A DNA stretch of 64,000 bases, from positions 1 through 64,000 of the forward strand of contig NZ_BKZV01000004.1 in the NCBI RefSeq assembly GCF_008974285.1, read 5' to 3'. This DNA comes from Thermogemmatispora aurantia. Lineage in GTDB: Bacteria > Chloroflexota > Ktedonobacteria > Ktedonobacterales > Ktedonobacteraceae. The position numbers were made by a program, and so were the translations under genes. The notes beneath the pieces are model-generated. The model was given only the letters and a program-made list of their open reading frames with translations. It was not told the origin of the DNA and searched no databases. Below, piece after piece: positions 45,967-55,137 of this stretch; the stretch's first letter is position 1, and every line of letters starts with the position of its first letter.

Positions 45967-47064
45967 GTGGCGATTCACCAGATTGATCCCGGTCTGGTCC
46001 CTTTTCAGATTCTTGATCCCGAGGGGAATCTGGTGGGAGAGATGCCTGCTCTCTCGCCGGAGCGCCTGCTCTATTTCTACCGGATGATGCGCCTGGCGCG
46101 GGCTTTCTCGGACCGCATTATTGCCATGCAGCGCCAGGGACGGGCCACGACCTTCGGCTCCCTCACCGGTCAGGAAGCGGCCACCGTGGGGCTGGCCGCG
46201 CCCTTGCAGCCCCAGGACTGGCTGGCAACCTCTTATCGTGAGATTGCCTCGTTGATCGTCAAGGGTGTCCCCCTCAGTACCCTCGTCTATTCCTTCCGGG
46301 GCTATACTCCTCCCAATTGGCCCGCTGAGACGCGTTGTCTCCCCTATCAGATTGTGATTGGAACGCAGATCCCCCATGCGGTGGGCCTGGCGATGGCGGC
46401 CAGAATCGCCGGCGATCCGGTGGTGGCGGTTGGCGTCTGCGGCGACGGGGCGACCTCCGAGGGCGACTTTAACGAGGCGCTCAACTTTGCCGGGGTCTTC
46501 CGCGCCCCGGTGGTGATCATCGTACAAAACAATGGCTGGGCCATCAGCGTGCCGCGCCATCGTCAGTCGGCGGCGCCAACGCTGGCGGCCCGCGGCGTCG
46601 GCTTCGGCGTGCCCGCGGCTCTGGTCGATGGCAACGATATTTTGGCGGTCTATGAGACGGTGCGTCAGGCCGTGGAGCGGGCGCGCGCTGGCGATGGGCC
46701 GACTCTGATCGAGTTGCTCACCTATCGTCTTGGCTCGCATACGACTGCTGACGATGCCAGCCGCTACCGCGATCCTGCCGAGGTCGAGGCCTGGCGTGCC
46801 AAAGATCCCATTGCCCGCCTGCAGAAGTTTTTGCGGCGTCGCGATCTGCTCAGCGAGGAGCAGGATGAGGAGATTGGGGCCTCCGTGCTGGCGGAGATCG
46901 ATGCGGCGGTGCGCGAGGCTGAGGCTATGCCGCCGATGGCTCCCGATAGCTTCTTTGACTATGTCAGCGCGACGCTGCCGCCGCGCCTGCAGGAGCAGCG
47001 CGCCGAGCTGCTGCGCTTTGTGGCGCCGTCTCCATCCCAGCGGCAGCCGGGCGAGCGGCGATGA
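45967..47064 (+). CDS. pdhA: 2-oxoacid dehydrogenase E1 component, alpha subunit
   Basis: A 365-residue thiamine diphosphate-binding subunit. The TPP motif is GDGATSEGDFNEALNFAGVF ending in NN (VQNNGWAIS), the phosphorylation-loop-like region is YRLGSHTTADDASRYRD, and the N-terminal helix region is YRMMRLARAFSDRII. It pairs with the E1 beta gene 22 bases downstream to decarboxylate pyruvate or branched-chain 2-oxoacids. Sequence alone does not separate PDH from BCKDH, and the neighbouring leu genes make the latter possible. GTG 45967 has AAGGAG six bases upstream; the longer frame from 45895 lacks one. Confidence 0.92.
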   Translation: MAIHQIDPGLVPFQILDPEGNLVGEMPALSPERLLYFYRMMRLARAFSDRIIAMQRQGRATTFGSLTGQEAATVGLAAPLQPQDWLATSYREIASLIVKGVPLSTLVYSFRGYTPPNWPAETRCLPYQIVIGTQIPHAVGLAMAARIAGDPVVAVGVCGDGATSEGDFNEALNFAGVFRAPVVIIVQNNGWAISVPRHRQSAAPTLAARGVGFGVPAALVDGNDILAVYETVRQAVERARAGDGPTLIELLTYRLGSHTTADDASRYRDPAEVEAWRAKDPIARLQKFLRRRDLLSEEQDEEIGASVLAEIDAAVREAEAMPPMAPDSFFDYVSATLPPRLQEQRAELLRFVAPSPSQRQPGERR

Positions 47065-47086
47065 GGAAGGAAGGGAGGTGAGCGCA

Positions 47087-48073
47087 ATGGCGTTGCGTCC
47101 CATGACAATGATTGAGGCGCTCAATAATGCGCTGGCTTTGGAGCTGGAGCGCGATGAGCGGGTGGTCTTGCTCGGACAGGATATCGGCCTCAATGGCGGG
47201 GTTTTCCGTGTGACCGATCAGTTGCAGCGCCGCTTTGGCGAGCGGCGCGTTTTCGATACGCCGCTGGCAGAATCGGCCATTATCGGTACCTCGGTCGGCA
47301 TGGCGGTCTATGGGCTGCGCCCGATCGCGGAGATTCAGTTTGCCGGCTTTCTCTTCCTCGGCATGAGCCAGTTGGTGACGCAGGCGGCCCGCATGCGCTT
47401 CCGCAGCGGCGGGGCCTTTAGCTGCCCGCTGGTGGTCCGTTCGCCCTATGGCGGCGGGGTGCGCACGCCCGAGCTGCATTCCGATAGCCTGGAAGGAGTC
47501 TTTTTGCAGACGCCGGGCCTCAAGGTGGTCATTCCTTCCAATCCCTACGATGCCAAGGGCCTGCTGGCGGCGGCGGTGGCCGATCCCGATCCTGTCCTCT
47601 TTCTGGAGAACATTAAGCTCTATCGTTCCTTCCGTCAGGAGACGCCGGAGGAGTATTATACGGTGCCGCTGGGGAAGGCGAAGACGGTGCAGGCAGGCGA
47701 CGATGTCAGTGTCTTCGCCTATGGGGCGATGGTGCCGGTGGCGCTGGAGGCGGCCCGGCAGGCGCAGCAGGAGCTGGGGATCAGTGTGGAGGTGATCGAT
47801 CTGCGCACGGTCTGGCCGCTGGATGAGGAGGCTATTGTCTCTTCGGTGGAGAAGACGGGGCGCGCCGTGGTGGTGCATGAGGCGCCGCGCGCCGGCGGCA
47901 TCGGGGCCGAGGTGACGGCGCTGATCAATGAGCGCTGCCTCTATTCGCTGCTGAAGCCGGTGGCGCGCGTGACGGGCTACGATACGCCCTATCCGGTGCC
48001 CGGGGTGGAGGACTATTATCTACCGACGCCGGCGAAGGTGCTGGCGGCCCTGCGCCAGGTGATGGAACCCTGA
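47087..48073 (+). CDS. pdhB: 2-oxoacid dehydrogenase E1 component, beta subunit
   Basis: A 328-residue subunit. Motifs are MTMIEALNNALALELERDERVVLLGQDIG, GVFRVTDQLQRRFGERRVFDTPLAESAIIG, RSPYGGGVRTPELHSDSLE, TPGLKVVIPSNPYDAKGLL and the C-terminal DLRTVWPLDEEAI. These match the PdhB/BkdA2 group over the full length. ATG 47087 follows GGGAGGTG; the same frame is open upstream inside pdhA without support. A 241-base gap separates it from the E2 gene. Confidence 0.93.
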   Translation: MALRPMTMIEALNNALALELERDERVVLLGQDIGLNGGVFRVTDQLQRRFGERRVFDTPLAESAIIGTSVGMAVYGLRPIAEIQFAGFLFLGMSQLVTQAARMRFRSGGAFSCPLVVRSPYGGGVRTPELHSDSLEGVFLQTPGLKVVIPSNPYDAKGLLAAAVADPDPVLFLENIKLYRSFRQETPEEYYTVPLGKAKTVQAGDDVSVFAYGAMVPVALEAARQAQQELGISVEVIDLRTVWPLDEEAIVSSVEKTGRAVVVHEAPRAGGIGAEVTALINERCLYSLLKPVARVTGYDTPYPVPGVEDYYLPTPAKVLAALRQVMEP

Positions 48074-48314
48074 ACCCCTGAACGGCGCTGGCTGCCTCGG
48101 CGCTCTCTCCGGGAATCAGGGTGAGGCCGACGCCAGAGAGCGAGCGCGGGGTGGCTGGCAAGATAGTCTGCAAAAGATCGCGTGCGAGATCAAAGAGGAA
48201 GACGCGGGCTGAACGGCGACGAAGGGGCGGGTAACGATGGTGTCCGCCCGACGAGGACGGGGGCGTTGGCCTCTGCGTTCGGGCCTGGCCCGCGTTGGAA
48301 GAGGTTTGCTTGCT

Positions 48315-49652
48315 ATGGTCGAGTTCAGATTGCCCGATCTGGGCGAGGGTATGGAGGAGGCGGAGATTCGCCGCTGGCTGGTGCGCGTTGGTGAGCGCGT
48401 GACGGCCTACCAGGCGATTGCGGAGGTGGAGACCGATAAGGCGGTGACAGAGATTACATCGCCGGTGACGGGCCGGGTGGCGGAGATTCGCGTCGGTGAG
48501 GGAACGCGAGCGCGCAAGGGCGAGGTCCTGGTGGTCTTTGAGGAGGAGGCCGCTGCGTCGGCGGGAGAGCGCGCGCAGTCGTCGCCGGTGACGGCTGCGA
48601 CGGCTGTGACGACTGAGGCGACGGGAGCTTCGCGTGGATCGACGGCTCAGGCGGGGGCGGGCGTCGCTACGGCGGTGGCCCCCGCGGCGGGAGCGGGAGC
48701 GGCGAGCGGGGGACGGCGCCGCGTGCTGGCGGCTCCGGCGGTGCGCAAGCTGGCCTTTGAGCTGGGGGTCGATCTGGAGCAGGTCCCGCCGTCGACACCC
48801 GAGGGGCGCGTGACGCTGGCCGATGTGCGGGCTTTCGCCGAGCGCCAGCGAACGGCGGCCACCGAGAGCAGGCCAGAACCAGCCCAACCGGTCGCGGTCG
48901 CTGCCACGGCCAATGGTGCGCAGCCGCAGCCCGGGGCGGCTCCCGCGCCAGAGGAGGAGCGCCAGGCCCTGACAGGGTTGCGCCGCCGGATTGCCGAGCG
49001 CATGGAACGCTCCTGGCGCAGCATTCCCCATGCCACGGCCTTCGACGAGGCCGATGGCGGCGCCCTGGTGGCCCTACGCGAGGCCCTCTTACCCGTGGCT
49101 GAGCGGCGTGGGCTGCGCCTCACCTATTTACCTCTCCTGGTCAAGCTACTCATCCCCGTCCTCAAGGAATTCCCCATTTTCAATGCCAGTCTCGATGAGG
49201 AGCGGCGCGAGATTGTCTATAAGCGCGTCTACCACATTGGTATCGCTACCGCCTCGCCCGAGGGCTTGCTTGTGCCGGTGCTGCGCCATGCCGATCGGCT
49301 GAGCCTGGCGCAGATCGCCAGCGAGCTGGAGCGTCTGATCGAGGGCGGACGCCGGCGCTCGCTGGGCCTGCACGAGCTGACGGGCAGTACCTTCACGCTC
49401 AACAACGTGGGGAGCTTCGGCGGTAGCTCTGGCACCCCCATTATCAATTATCCCGAGGCGGCCATTCTGGCCGTGGGCCGGCTCCAGGAGAAGGCCGTGG
49501 TTCGCAACGGCTCCCTGGTGGCGCGTCCAGTCCTGCCGCTGGCGCTCTCCTTCGATCATCGGCTCATCGATGGGGCCCAGGCGGGTGCCTTTCTGGCGCG
49601 TTTCAAGGAGCTGGTCGAGAATCCGCAGCAATTGCTGCTTGATGTGGTGTAA
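48315..49652 (+). CDS. pdhC: Dihydrolipoamide acyltransferase (E2)
   Basis: A 445-residue E2. The lipoyl domain is 1-78 with the lipoylated lysine in EVETDKAVTE. An Ala/Thr-rich flexible linker leads to the peripheral subunit-binding domain (RRVLAAPAVRKLAFELGVDL, PSTPEGRVTLADVRAF). A second linker precedes the catalytic domain, about 215-445, ending with the active-site motif LSFDHRLIDGAQAGAFL (His and Asp). There is a single lipoyl domain. ATG 48315 was taken since homologues begin at the lipoyl domain; the upstream open frame has no resemblance to the family. Confidence 0.94.
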   Translation: MVEFRLPDLGEGMEEAEIRRWLVRVGERVTAYQAIAEVETDKAVTEITSPVTGRVAEIRVGEGTRARKGEVLVVFEEEAAASAGERAQSSPVTAATAVTTEATGASRGSTAQAGAGVATAVAPAAGAGAASGGRRRVLAAPAVRKLAFELGVDLEQVPPSTPEGRVTLADVRAFAERQRTAATESRPEPAQPVAVAATANGAQPQPGAAPAPEEERQALTGLRRRIAERMERSWRSIPHATAFDEADGGALVALREALLPVAERRGLRLTYLPLLVKLLIPVLKEFPIFNASLDEERREIVYKRVYHIGIATASPEGLLVPVLRHADRLSLAQIASELERLIEGGRRRSLGLHELTGSTFTLNNVGSFGGSSGTPIINYPEAAILAVGRLQEKAVVRNGSLVARPVLPLALSFDHRLIDGAQAGAFLARFKELVENPQQLLLDVV

Positions 49653-49766
49653 TCTCAACGATTGACTCAAGGTCTGGTCAGGAGGGCCGGCCCGCGCGGC
49701 ACGGACGGGGAAGGGGACTGTGCGGCCCGACCCTCCTGGGGCAAGCGTGTCGGAAGGAGGCCGACC

Positions 49767-50108
49767 GTGGCAACTGCCGAGGAGATCATTAAGGCTGTCG
49801 CCGTTCTGGTAAAACAAGAGGGCAAGGAGATTTTTAGCCGCGAGGATATTCGTCGCCAGCTCGGGGTTGATCGCCCGACCTGGGAGCGCAGCTATACCGG
49901 GATCTTTCAGATGATGCGCTCAGATGGGGTCTCGAAGATCAAGTATGGAACAGCGCGCCCGCGCCGGGTGGAGAATGCCAGCCATCCCTTGAAGGTGGGC
50001 CCTCGCTTCAAGGATGTCTTCCGCCGCGTCGAGCATGGGCGGCATACCCTAACCGAGTATGGCTGGCGCCTGGTCGATGAGGTACTGGCCGAAGAGCGCT
50101 CCGGCTGA
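49767..50108 (+). CDS. Small winged-helix-like protein inside the dehydrogenase cluster
   Basis: A 113-residue protein of unknown family. Residues 1-60 look like a winged helix (ATAEEIIKAVAVLVKQEG, FSREDIRRQLGVDRPTW), followed by a basic hairpin (KIKYGTARPRRVENASHPLKVG) and a C-terminal helix ending GWRLVDEVLAEE. It lies between the E2 and E3 genes on the same strand, suggesting a DNA-binding regulator of the cluster or a factor tied to the complex. GTG 49767 was chosen for GGAAGGAGG upstream. The residues are well conserved in character (no low complexity), so it is likely a real gene. Confidence 0.7.
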   Translation: MATAEEIIKAVAVLVKQEGKEIFSREDIRRQLGVDRPTWERSYTGIFQMMRSDGVSKIKYGTARPRRVENASHPLKVGPRFKDVFRRVEHGRHTLTEYGWRLVDEVLAEERSG

Positions 50109-50297
50109 GTTGCTGCAAGCGCCTGATTGGTCTGGTCGGCGTTGACCAGTGGGCGTGCGCTGCCTGGGAAAAACGGGCCGAGACAGGGAGGTCGGCGGCC
50201 CGTTGTTTCTCCTTCTCCAGAGCGGGCGCGTCTGGGAGCCGGGAGCGGCGAGAGCGCAGAGAGGCAAGAGTGCTGTAGCGAGAGGAGAACGGACGCT

Positions 50298-51674
50298 ATG
50301 GTTGTGGGCGATGTGACCACCGCGGTCGATGTCTTGGTCCTCGGCGGGGGACCGGCTGGCTATGTGGCCGCTATTCGGGCCGCGCAGTTGGGGCGTCAGG
50401 TGACGCTGGTTGATCCGGTGCCGCCCGGGGGGACGTGCTTGCATCGGGGCTGCATCCCTCTGAAGGCGCTGCTGACCGCCAGCGAGCGCTATGCCGGGCT
50501 GCGGCGCGAGACGCTGGAGCCGCTGGGTATAACGCTAACGGGGGTTACTTTCGATTGGAGCCGCCTGCAAGCCTGGAAGTCCAGTATTGTGGCACGCCTG
50601 GCCGAGGGCGTGCGGCGCTTGCTGGCTGGCAATCGCGTGCAGTATGTGGCGGGCCGGGCCTGGTTTCTTGGTCCCGAGGAGGTGCGCGTCGAGAGCGAGC
50701 AGGGCGAGCGCTTCAAGTTTGAGCACTGCCTGATCGCTGTCGGGGCCGAGACCGTGCCGCCGCCGGGCCTGGACTACGATGGGCGGACGCTGCTGACGCC
50801 GGAGCAGGCTCTGAGCCTGCAGGAGCTGCCAGAGAGACTGGCAGTGGCCGGGGCCGATTATCTGGCGCTGGAGCTGGCGACGCTCTTTGCGCGTCTGGGG
50901 GTGCGCGTGCGGCTCTGTCTGCCAGGCGAGGAGCTGCTACCGGGCGTGGAGGCAGCGGCCTTGCGCCTGGTGCAGGCCGGACTGCGTCAGCTCGGGGTCC
51001 AGGTGAGCAGCAATCTGCCGCCTGAGCACGTAGAGGAGCGTCCGCTGGTGGTCTGCGGCGAGCTGCGCCCGCGTACGGCGGGGCTGCAGTTGGAGGCGGC
51101 GGGCGTACAGACCGATGAGCGCGGGGCCGTTCGGGTCTCGCCGTCGATGCAGAGCAATATCGCGCGCATCTATGCCGCCGGCGACTGCGCAGCGACGGGG
51201 GCGCCGCCGCTGGCGAGTGTGGCCATCAAGCAGGGCAAGGTGGCGGCTGAGGCCCTCTGCGGGCGCCGGGTGCAGTTCGCGCCGCTGGCGTTGCCGCGCG
51301 TGGTCCTGTCGTCGCCGGAACTGGCGACTGTGGGCTACTCGGCTCAAGAGGCCGAGCGCGCCGGCTACCGCGTGAAGACGGGGCGCTTCCCGTTGGGGGC
51401 CAACGGTCGCGCGCTGATGCTGGGCGGCGAGACGGGAACGGCTCTGGTGGTGGCGAATGCCGAGGATGAGACTGTTCTTGGGGTGACCATCGTGGGGCCG
51501 CGTGCCGGCGAACTGATCACGGCTGGGGTGCTGGCGATCGAGATGGGGGCGACGCTGACCGATCTGGCCGAGCTGCTCTATGCTCATCCTTCGCTGAGCG
51601 AGGGACTGCTGGAGAGCGCCGAGGAGGCGCTTGCGCAGGCGATCCATGTGCTGGGACGGACGACGGGACGCTAA
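50298..51674 (+). CDS. lpdA: Dihydrolipoamide dehydrogenase (E3)
   Basis: A 458-residue flavoprotein that reoxidises the lipoyl groups of E2 with NAD. FAD motif VLVLGGGPAGYVAAIRAAQLG; redox pair in GGTCLHRGCIPLKALL; NAD-binding region LAVAGADYLALELATLFARLG; FAD ribityl motif IYAAGDCAATGAPPLASVA; and the C-terminal catalytic histidine in AHPSLSEGLLE. The usual CLNVGCIPSK reads CLHRGCIPLK here. The second nucleotide motif has AGADYLALE where GGGxxGxE is typical, a notable departure that may weaken or alter NAD binding. ATG 50298 has AGAGGAG upstream. Confidence 0.9.
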   Translation: MVVGDVTTAVDVLVLGGGPAGYVAAIRAAQLGRQVTLVDPVPPGGTCLHRGCIPLKALLTASERYAGLRRETLEPLGITLTGVTFDWSRLQAWKSSIVARLAEGVRRLLAGNRVQYVAGRAWFLGPEEVRVESEQGERFKFEHCLIAVGAETVPPPGLDYDGRTLLTPEQALSLQELPERLAVAGADYLALELATLFARLGVRVRLCLPGEELLPGVEAAALRLVQAGLRQLGVQVSSNLPPEHVEERPLVVCGELRPRTAGLQLEAAGVQTDERGAVRVSPSMQSNIARIYAAGDCAATGAPPLASVAIKQGKVAAEALCGRRVQFAPLALPRVVLSSPELATVGYSAQEAERAGYRVKTGRFPLGANGRALMLGGETGTALVVANAEDETVLGVTIVGPRAGELITAGVLAIEMGATLTDLAELLYAHPSLSEGLLESAEEALAQAIHVLGRTTGR

Positions 51675-51776
51675 GGTGAGGTGGGCATGCTTGGTAGGCA
51701 TGCTTGATCTGGACAGGGCTGGAGCTGGCTGAGATGGCCGCCGGGTCAGCCTGCTCTCAACCAGCCAGCCAGCTAA

Positions 51777-51796
51777 TCAATCAGTCAGTCAGTCAG
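51777..51796 (+). repeat. Short TCAG tandem repeat
   Basis: TCAATCAGTCAGTCAGTCAG, four-base units between the convergent lpdA and membrane protein genes, next to CCAGCCAGCCAGC. A simple repeat with no evident function. Confidence 0.5.
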
Positions 51797-51833
51797 CTAC
51801 CCTGCTCGTTTGCCTGCAGATGGCCGCCGGGCG

Positions 51834-52376
51834 CTAGTGCGGTGTGGCGGTGTTGGCATGCGCCGAGCCGAGATTGCCGCCGATGATGCCCCCGAGCAGG
51901 GCCAGCAGGAACGAGAGTAGATTGATGAAGATGAGGACGATGTAGAACTCCAGGAGTTGACTGCTGGGCATGGAGACGGAGACGCTGCTAGCGCTCTGGT
52001 CGATGAGAGGTGACCGGGTCGCGGGCAGCATGGAGACAATGGTGATGACCAGCCAGACGCCGGTGCCGACGGTGGTCAGCAGGGCGGCGATGCAGCCGGT
52101 CGTTCCCCCGACGGTGTAACCATCGTCGCGCACCCCGGTGCAGCGCGCGATGAGGCTCGCCAGCAGTAAGGCCAAGCTGCCGGGCAGCCCAAGCCAGAGG
52201 CCCAGCAGCATGAGCAGCCGTAGCTCCGGCGCCCACGCCAGCCCGAGCTGGTCGAAGAAGAGGGCAAAGAGTAGCAAAAACTGGCCCGCTGCGGTGATAG
52301 CCCCTCCCACCAGACCAATGGTTAACGGCAGGCGTTCACTCAGCGTCGGCTCACAGTGCAGCGATGTGTGTTGCAT
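51834..52376 (-). CDS. Four-helix membrane protein of unknown function
   Basis: A 180-residue protein. Helices lie at about 17-42 (LTIGLVGGAITAAGQFLLLFAL), 52-75 (LRLLMLLGLWLGLPGSLALLLA), 90-116 (GGTTGCIAALLTTVGTGVWLVI) and 143-168 (FYIVLIFINLLSFLLALLGGIIGG). A polar, serine-rich extracytoplasmic loop separates the last two. The glycine-zipper-like spacing in helices 1 and 4 suggests packing into an oligomer. No family was recognised. The gene is alone, between convergent lpdA and a divergent membrane gene. Confidence 0.65.
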   Translation of the reverse strand: MQHTSLHCEPTLSERLPLTIGLVGGAITAAGQFLLLFALFFDQLGLAWAPELRLLMLLGLWLGLPGSLALLLASLIARCTGVRDDGYTVGGTTGCIAALLTTVGTGVWLVITIVSMLPATRSPLIDQSASSVSVSMPSSQLLEFYIVLIFINLLSFLLALLGGIIGGNLGSAHANTATPH

Positions 52377-52915
52377 ACATACTGCCCCCCGCCTGGGTTT
52401 GACTAAACCAGATTTATCTGTCTGCTTGTCTCTCCTGTGATATGGTACGTCTCGCAGGTAAGAGAGTTCTCGATGAGGATTCCCGAATGTACCGCTATTG
52501 TGGTCTGGACCTGGACCGTTCTTGTCTCTAAGGCGCGTCGCAGAAGTTGTATCCCTCTTCTATTTATGTATCCTTTTATGGAAATTTGCAAGACCTTAGA
52601 CTAAAAGGGGGTGGAGAAGAAAGTATACCGCTTGCTTCTTTGCTGACCTTGATGTCACTTGAGTGTGACAGGGTGTTTCTTCTCTTGTGTACGTGATCAA
52701 TGGTGATTCGCCTTTCCTTCTCAGCGTTCTGCTGCTCAGCGTGGCATTGCCGGGACGGGGCGGCGCTCTCGCCAATGGCTGGACCGACTGCCCACACTCT
52801 ACTCCGATGGGGCGGGTCTCCCCGGTGGGTGACGCTTGCAACTCGCTCGCCAGCTTCCTCGCGAGGCAAGGTGAGACGAGGCGGGACGAGATAAAGAAAG
52901 CAAGGAGGTTTCAGC
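52377..52915. other. Divergent intergenic region, nothing recognised
   Basis: 539 bases between two unrelated membrane protein genes. The short open frames here lack ribosome sites. No convincing promoter or RNA gene was seen; the right end carries the AAGGAGG site of the gene at 52916. Confidence 0.5.
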
Positions 52916-53632
52916 ATGATAGCCGGTCTGGTCAATCTGATGCTGGCGTTGCTGCGCCTGCTCTGGTTCCTGATCTCAACACGCGTAGGCAATCTGCTGG
53001 CTGCCGCGGGCTTGCTGATCGGCGGCTTGCTCTGGGGCATGACCTCCCATCAGGTCCACTTTCAGAATGCTCCCACGATTGCCTGGTTTCAGGACTATTC
53101 TTCTGACGAGGGCTACGATTATGTGCAGATCAATCACAGCCAGCAGTTCTACGTGATCAAGGACGCCGATTTTTCGCCCTATCCCGGCGGAGTCTTTACG
53201 GATACGCAGCCCAGGCTGCTCTCGCTGGTCTATGAGAGCGATGCGCAGCAGCCAGTAGAGCTGAATCTGCAGAACGGCGAGCGGCTGACGGGCAGCGGCT
53301 ACCGCGTGGTGGCCTTTTCGCTGGTGACCAGAGACGGCCAGCCGTACACCTTTACGACGGCGGACTACCGCGCCTATCCCCGGGGCTTCTACGATGATCA
53401 TTGGCCGCTGGCGACCTGGCTCTTGCTGATCGGCTTTGCCTTTCTGGCCTGGGGTTTGCTGGGGCCGCTGGTGCTGGATCTGCTGCTGTTGCGTCGGGGG
53501 CGTATACCGGGCGAAGAACAGGTCTCGACGGAACGGGCCTATCGCTTGCTGGGCCGCCAGTTAAGCGATCCGTGGCCGTCGCGGATACGCAAGAGGGCGC
53601 GCGAGTTCGATCCGCGCGATCTGGCTAAGTAG
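52916..53632 (+). CDS. Two-helix membrane protein with extracytoplasmic beta-rich domain
   Basis: A 238-residue protein. A hydrophobic N terminus (about 5-45, ending GLLIGGLLWGMTSHQVHF) and a second helix (about 164-190, LATWLLLIGFAFLAWGLLGPLVLDLLLL) enclose a domain of about 115 residues with strand-like segments (YDYVQINHSQQFYVIKDADF, PRLLSLVYESDAQQPVELNL). The C terminus is cytoplasmic and basic. AAGGAGG stands 6 bases before the ATG. The function is unknown; the topology suggests a sensor or envelope component. Confidence 0.7.
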   Translation: MIAGLVNLMLALLRLLWFLISTRVGNLLAAAGLLIGGLLWGMTSHQVHFQNAPTIAWFQDYSSDEGYDYVQINHSQQFYVIKDADFSPYPGGVFTDTQPRLLSLVYESDAQQPVELNLQNGERLTGSGYRVVAFSLVTRDGQPYTFTTADYRAYPRGFYDDHWPLATWLLLIGFAFLAWGLLGPLVLDLLLLRRGRIPGEEQVSTERAYRLLGRQLSDPWPSRIRKRAREFDPRDLAK

Positions 53633-53929
53633 CGCGCGCGTGCGGAACTGGGGGCCGCCTGGCTCTGGCGGCTACGACCCACACTGCAACAGGGAAGCCA
53701 GCGGAGGAGGGTGGGCGCGCTCGACGCCCGCTGTGGAACGGGCGCCAGCTCCTCCTACCGCTGGCCATAGCAGCTAGCTACACGCTGGTAGAAGAAGGGT
53801 GTTGACTGGAAGTGGAAGTAATCTGCTCGCTCACCTGGACGCTTAGTCGAAGTGGGACATAGCGGGCGCTCCTCCTTTCCAGGGACCGGGTCCGGGCTGG
53901 AGGAGACGCCACCACATGGGTCTGACCGC

Positions 53930-54163
53930 TCATCCGCTCCTCCGGTCTGGAAAGGGGATCTCTTTCCAGATCTGACGCTCGGGATCGTAGATGCTGCGCA
54001 GGGCGTGGAGCGGGATGTCGACCTCGTAGCCCGGCTCTTCCAGGGTGATGCGCAAACGAGCGGTCTTTTCGTCGACAGCCAGCACGCGGCCCGACCAGAT
54101 GCCCGGGCGCAGGCCGGGCAGGTAGTAGCGGACGCGCTGACCGACCAGCGGGTGTGGCGGCAT
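53930..54163 (-). CDS. Small beta-barrel-like protein (last gene of an unknown operon)
   Basis: A 77-residue protein beginning MPPHPLVGQRVRYYLPG. The pattern of short strands (VRYYLPG, GIWSGRVLAVDE, ARLRITLEE, EVDIPLHALRSIYD) resembles an SH3/Tudor-like barrel. The frame is open far upstream, but ATG 54163 follows GAGGAGG and its codon use fits. It is read in the same direction as, and 56 bases after, the 305-residue protein gene. Another open frame overlaps on the same strand (53755-54201), but its translation looks like a shadow (runs of Ser/Arg/Thr). Confidence 0.6.
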   Translation of the reverse strand: MPPHPLVGQRVRYYLPGLRPGIWSGRVLAVDEKTARLRITLEEPGYEVDIPLHALRSIYDPERQIWKEIPFPDRRSG

Positions 54164-54219
54164 GCCGGGTAGCCTCCTCTCTCTCGTGATTTGGCGCTCA
54201 AGGGATGACGCTTCTGCTC

Positions 54220-55137
54220 TTACAGGGTGATGACGGCCTGACGGACATAGCCGGCCTGGCAGGCCCGGCGGCGAAAGCTGCGCTGCTCCTCCGGTGAACC
54301 GTAGAGCTTGATCTTGATGGCCTCCCACTCCCATTCGAGGGCGCGGTAGGCGTGGAAGGTCTGGTTTTCGATCGGCAGGAATTCCTGCGCGAGCCGGTCG
54401 GCCTCGCGCAGGTGCTGGCTGAGGATGAGGGTTTCGAGGCTCTTGACGATGAAGCCACCGCGAGCCCAGTGCCACGTCCCGTCGGTGAGCATCTGGCCGG
54501 GCTGCCGCCAGACGTCGAGCGAGAGGCGGACAAGGACGGGCGCGGCCTCTTCGCGCCCCTCCAGACAGGCAAGCTGGTAGCGAAGCTGCAAGATGTCGCC
54601 GTCGTGAAGGATCTGGCCGCTCAGGCGGCGAGCCTCGGCGGTGGCCTCGTTGAGGGCGCCGGGATCGCCTTTTTCACGAGCGTACTCTCCCAGGAGAACG
54701 GCGCGGTAGGCGTGACAGACTTCTTCGTAGGGGCGCCCGCGGACGAGTGCCAGGGCACTCTGGACGAGGCTGAGGGCTTCGAGATAGCGGCCCGCCCGCT
54801 CGGGGATGACGGCACTGCGCATCAGCAGGCGCGCCGAGAGGTCCGGCTCGCTGAGGGAGCGCAGGACGAGAGTGGGATCGTCTGCGCTGCTCCAGGCCGT
54901 GGCAAGGAAGGGCAGTGATTGACAGATGGTGCGCCGACTCAACAACATGGCTCTCTCCTCCTCATACATCAGCAGGTCAAGACAATAGCTCCTCCAGTCA
55001 AGATGCCGGCCTGGCCTCTCCTCTCGCCCGATGGCGCCGGAGACCCAGCGTGAGGGCGTGGCTGAGGACAGCATCAGTGCGCAAAGACGTAGTAGGAGAT
55101 CGTCCCGGCTGGCCACTTCGGCCCGGCCCTCCGCCAA
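54220..55137 (-). CDS. Helical-repeat-like protein of unknown function
   Basis: A 305-residue, mostly helical protein. Segments such as ARLLMRSAVIPERAGRYLEAL, VCHAYRAVLLGEYAREKGDP and YRALEWEWEAIKIKLYGS suggest TPR-like pairs, though no clean repeat consensus is present. The first 64 bases overlap the end of the upstream gene in another frame. It belongs to a three-gene minus-strand unit (55484-53930) that is divergent from a tiny XRE regulator. A later ATG (about 54966, MYEEERAMLL) is possible and would remove the overlap. Confidence 0.6.
   Translation of the reverse strand: MAEGRAEVASRDDLLLRLCALMLSSATPSRWVSGAIGREERPGRHLDWRSYCLDLLMYEEERAMLLSRRTICQSLPFLATAWSSADDPTLVLRSLSEPDLSARLLMRSAVIPERAGRYLEALSLVQSALALVRGRPYEEVCHAYRAVLLGEYAREKGDPGALNEATAEARRLSGQILHDGDILQLRYQLACLEGREEAAPVLVRLSLDVWRQPGQMLTDGTWHWARGGFIVKSLETLILSQHLREADRLAQEFLPIENQTFHAYRALEWEWEAIKIKLYGSPEEQRSFRRRACQAGYVRQAVITL

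Noticed and set aside
45877-47193. 438-codon minus-strand frame opposite pdhA
   Set aside because: Composition-driven shadow (Ala/His/Arg-rich); pdhA motifs lie on the plus strand.
51675-51720. GGCATGCTTG direct repeat after lpdA
   Set aside because: Two short copies 14 bases apart with no hairpin or element structure; judged incidental.
53755-54201. 148-codon minus-strand frame overlapping the small barrel-like gene
   Set aside because: Its translation is low in complexity (Ser/Arg/Thr/Pro) and looks like a shadow of the frame starting at 54163.
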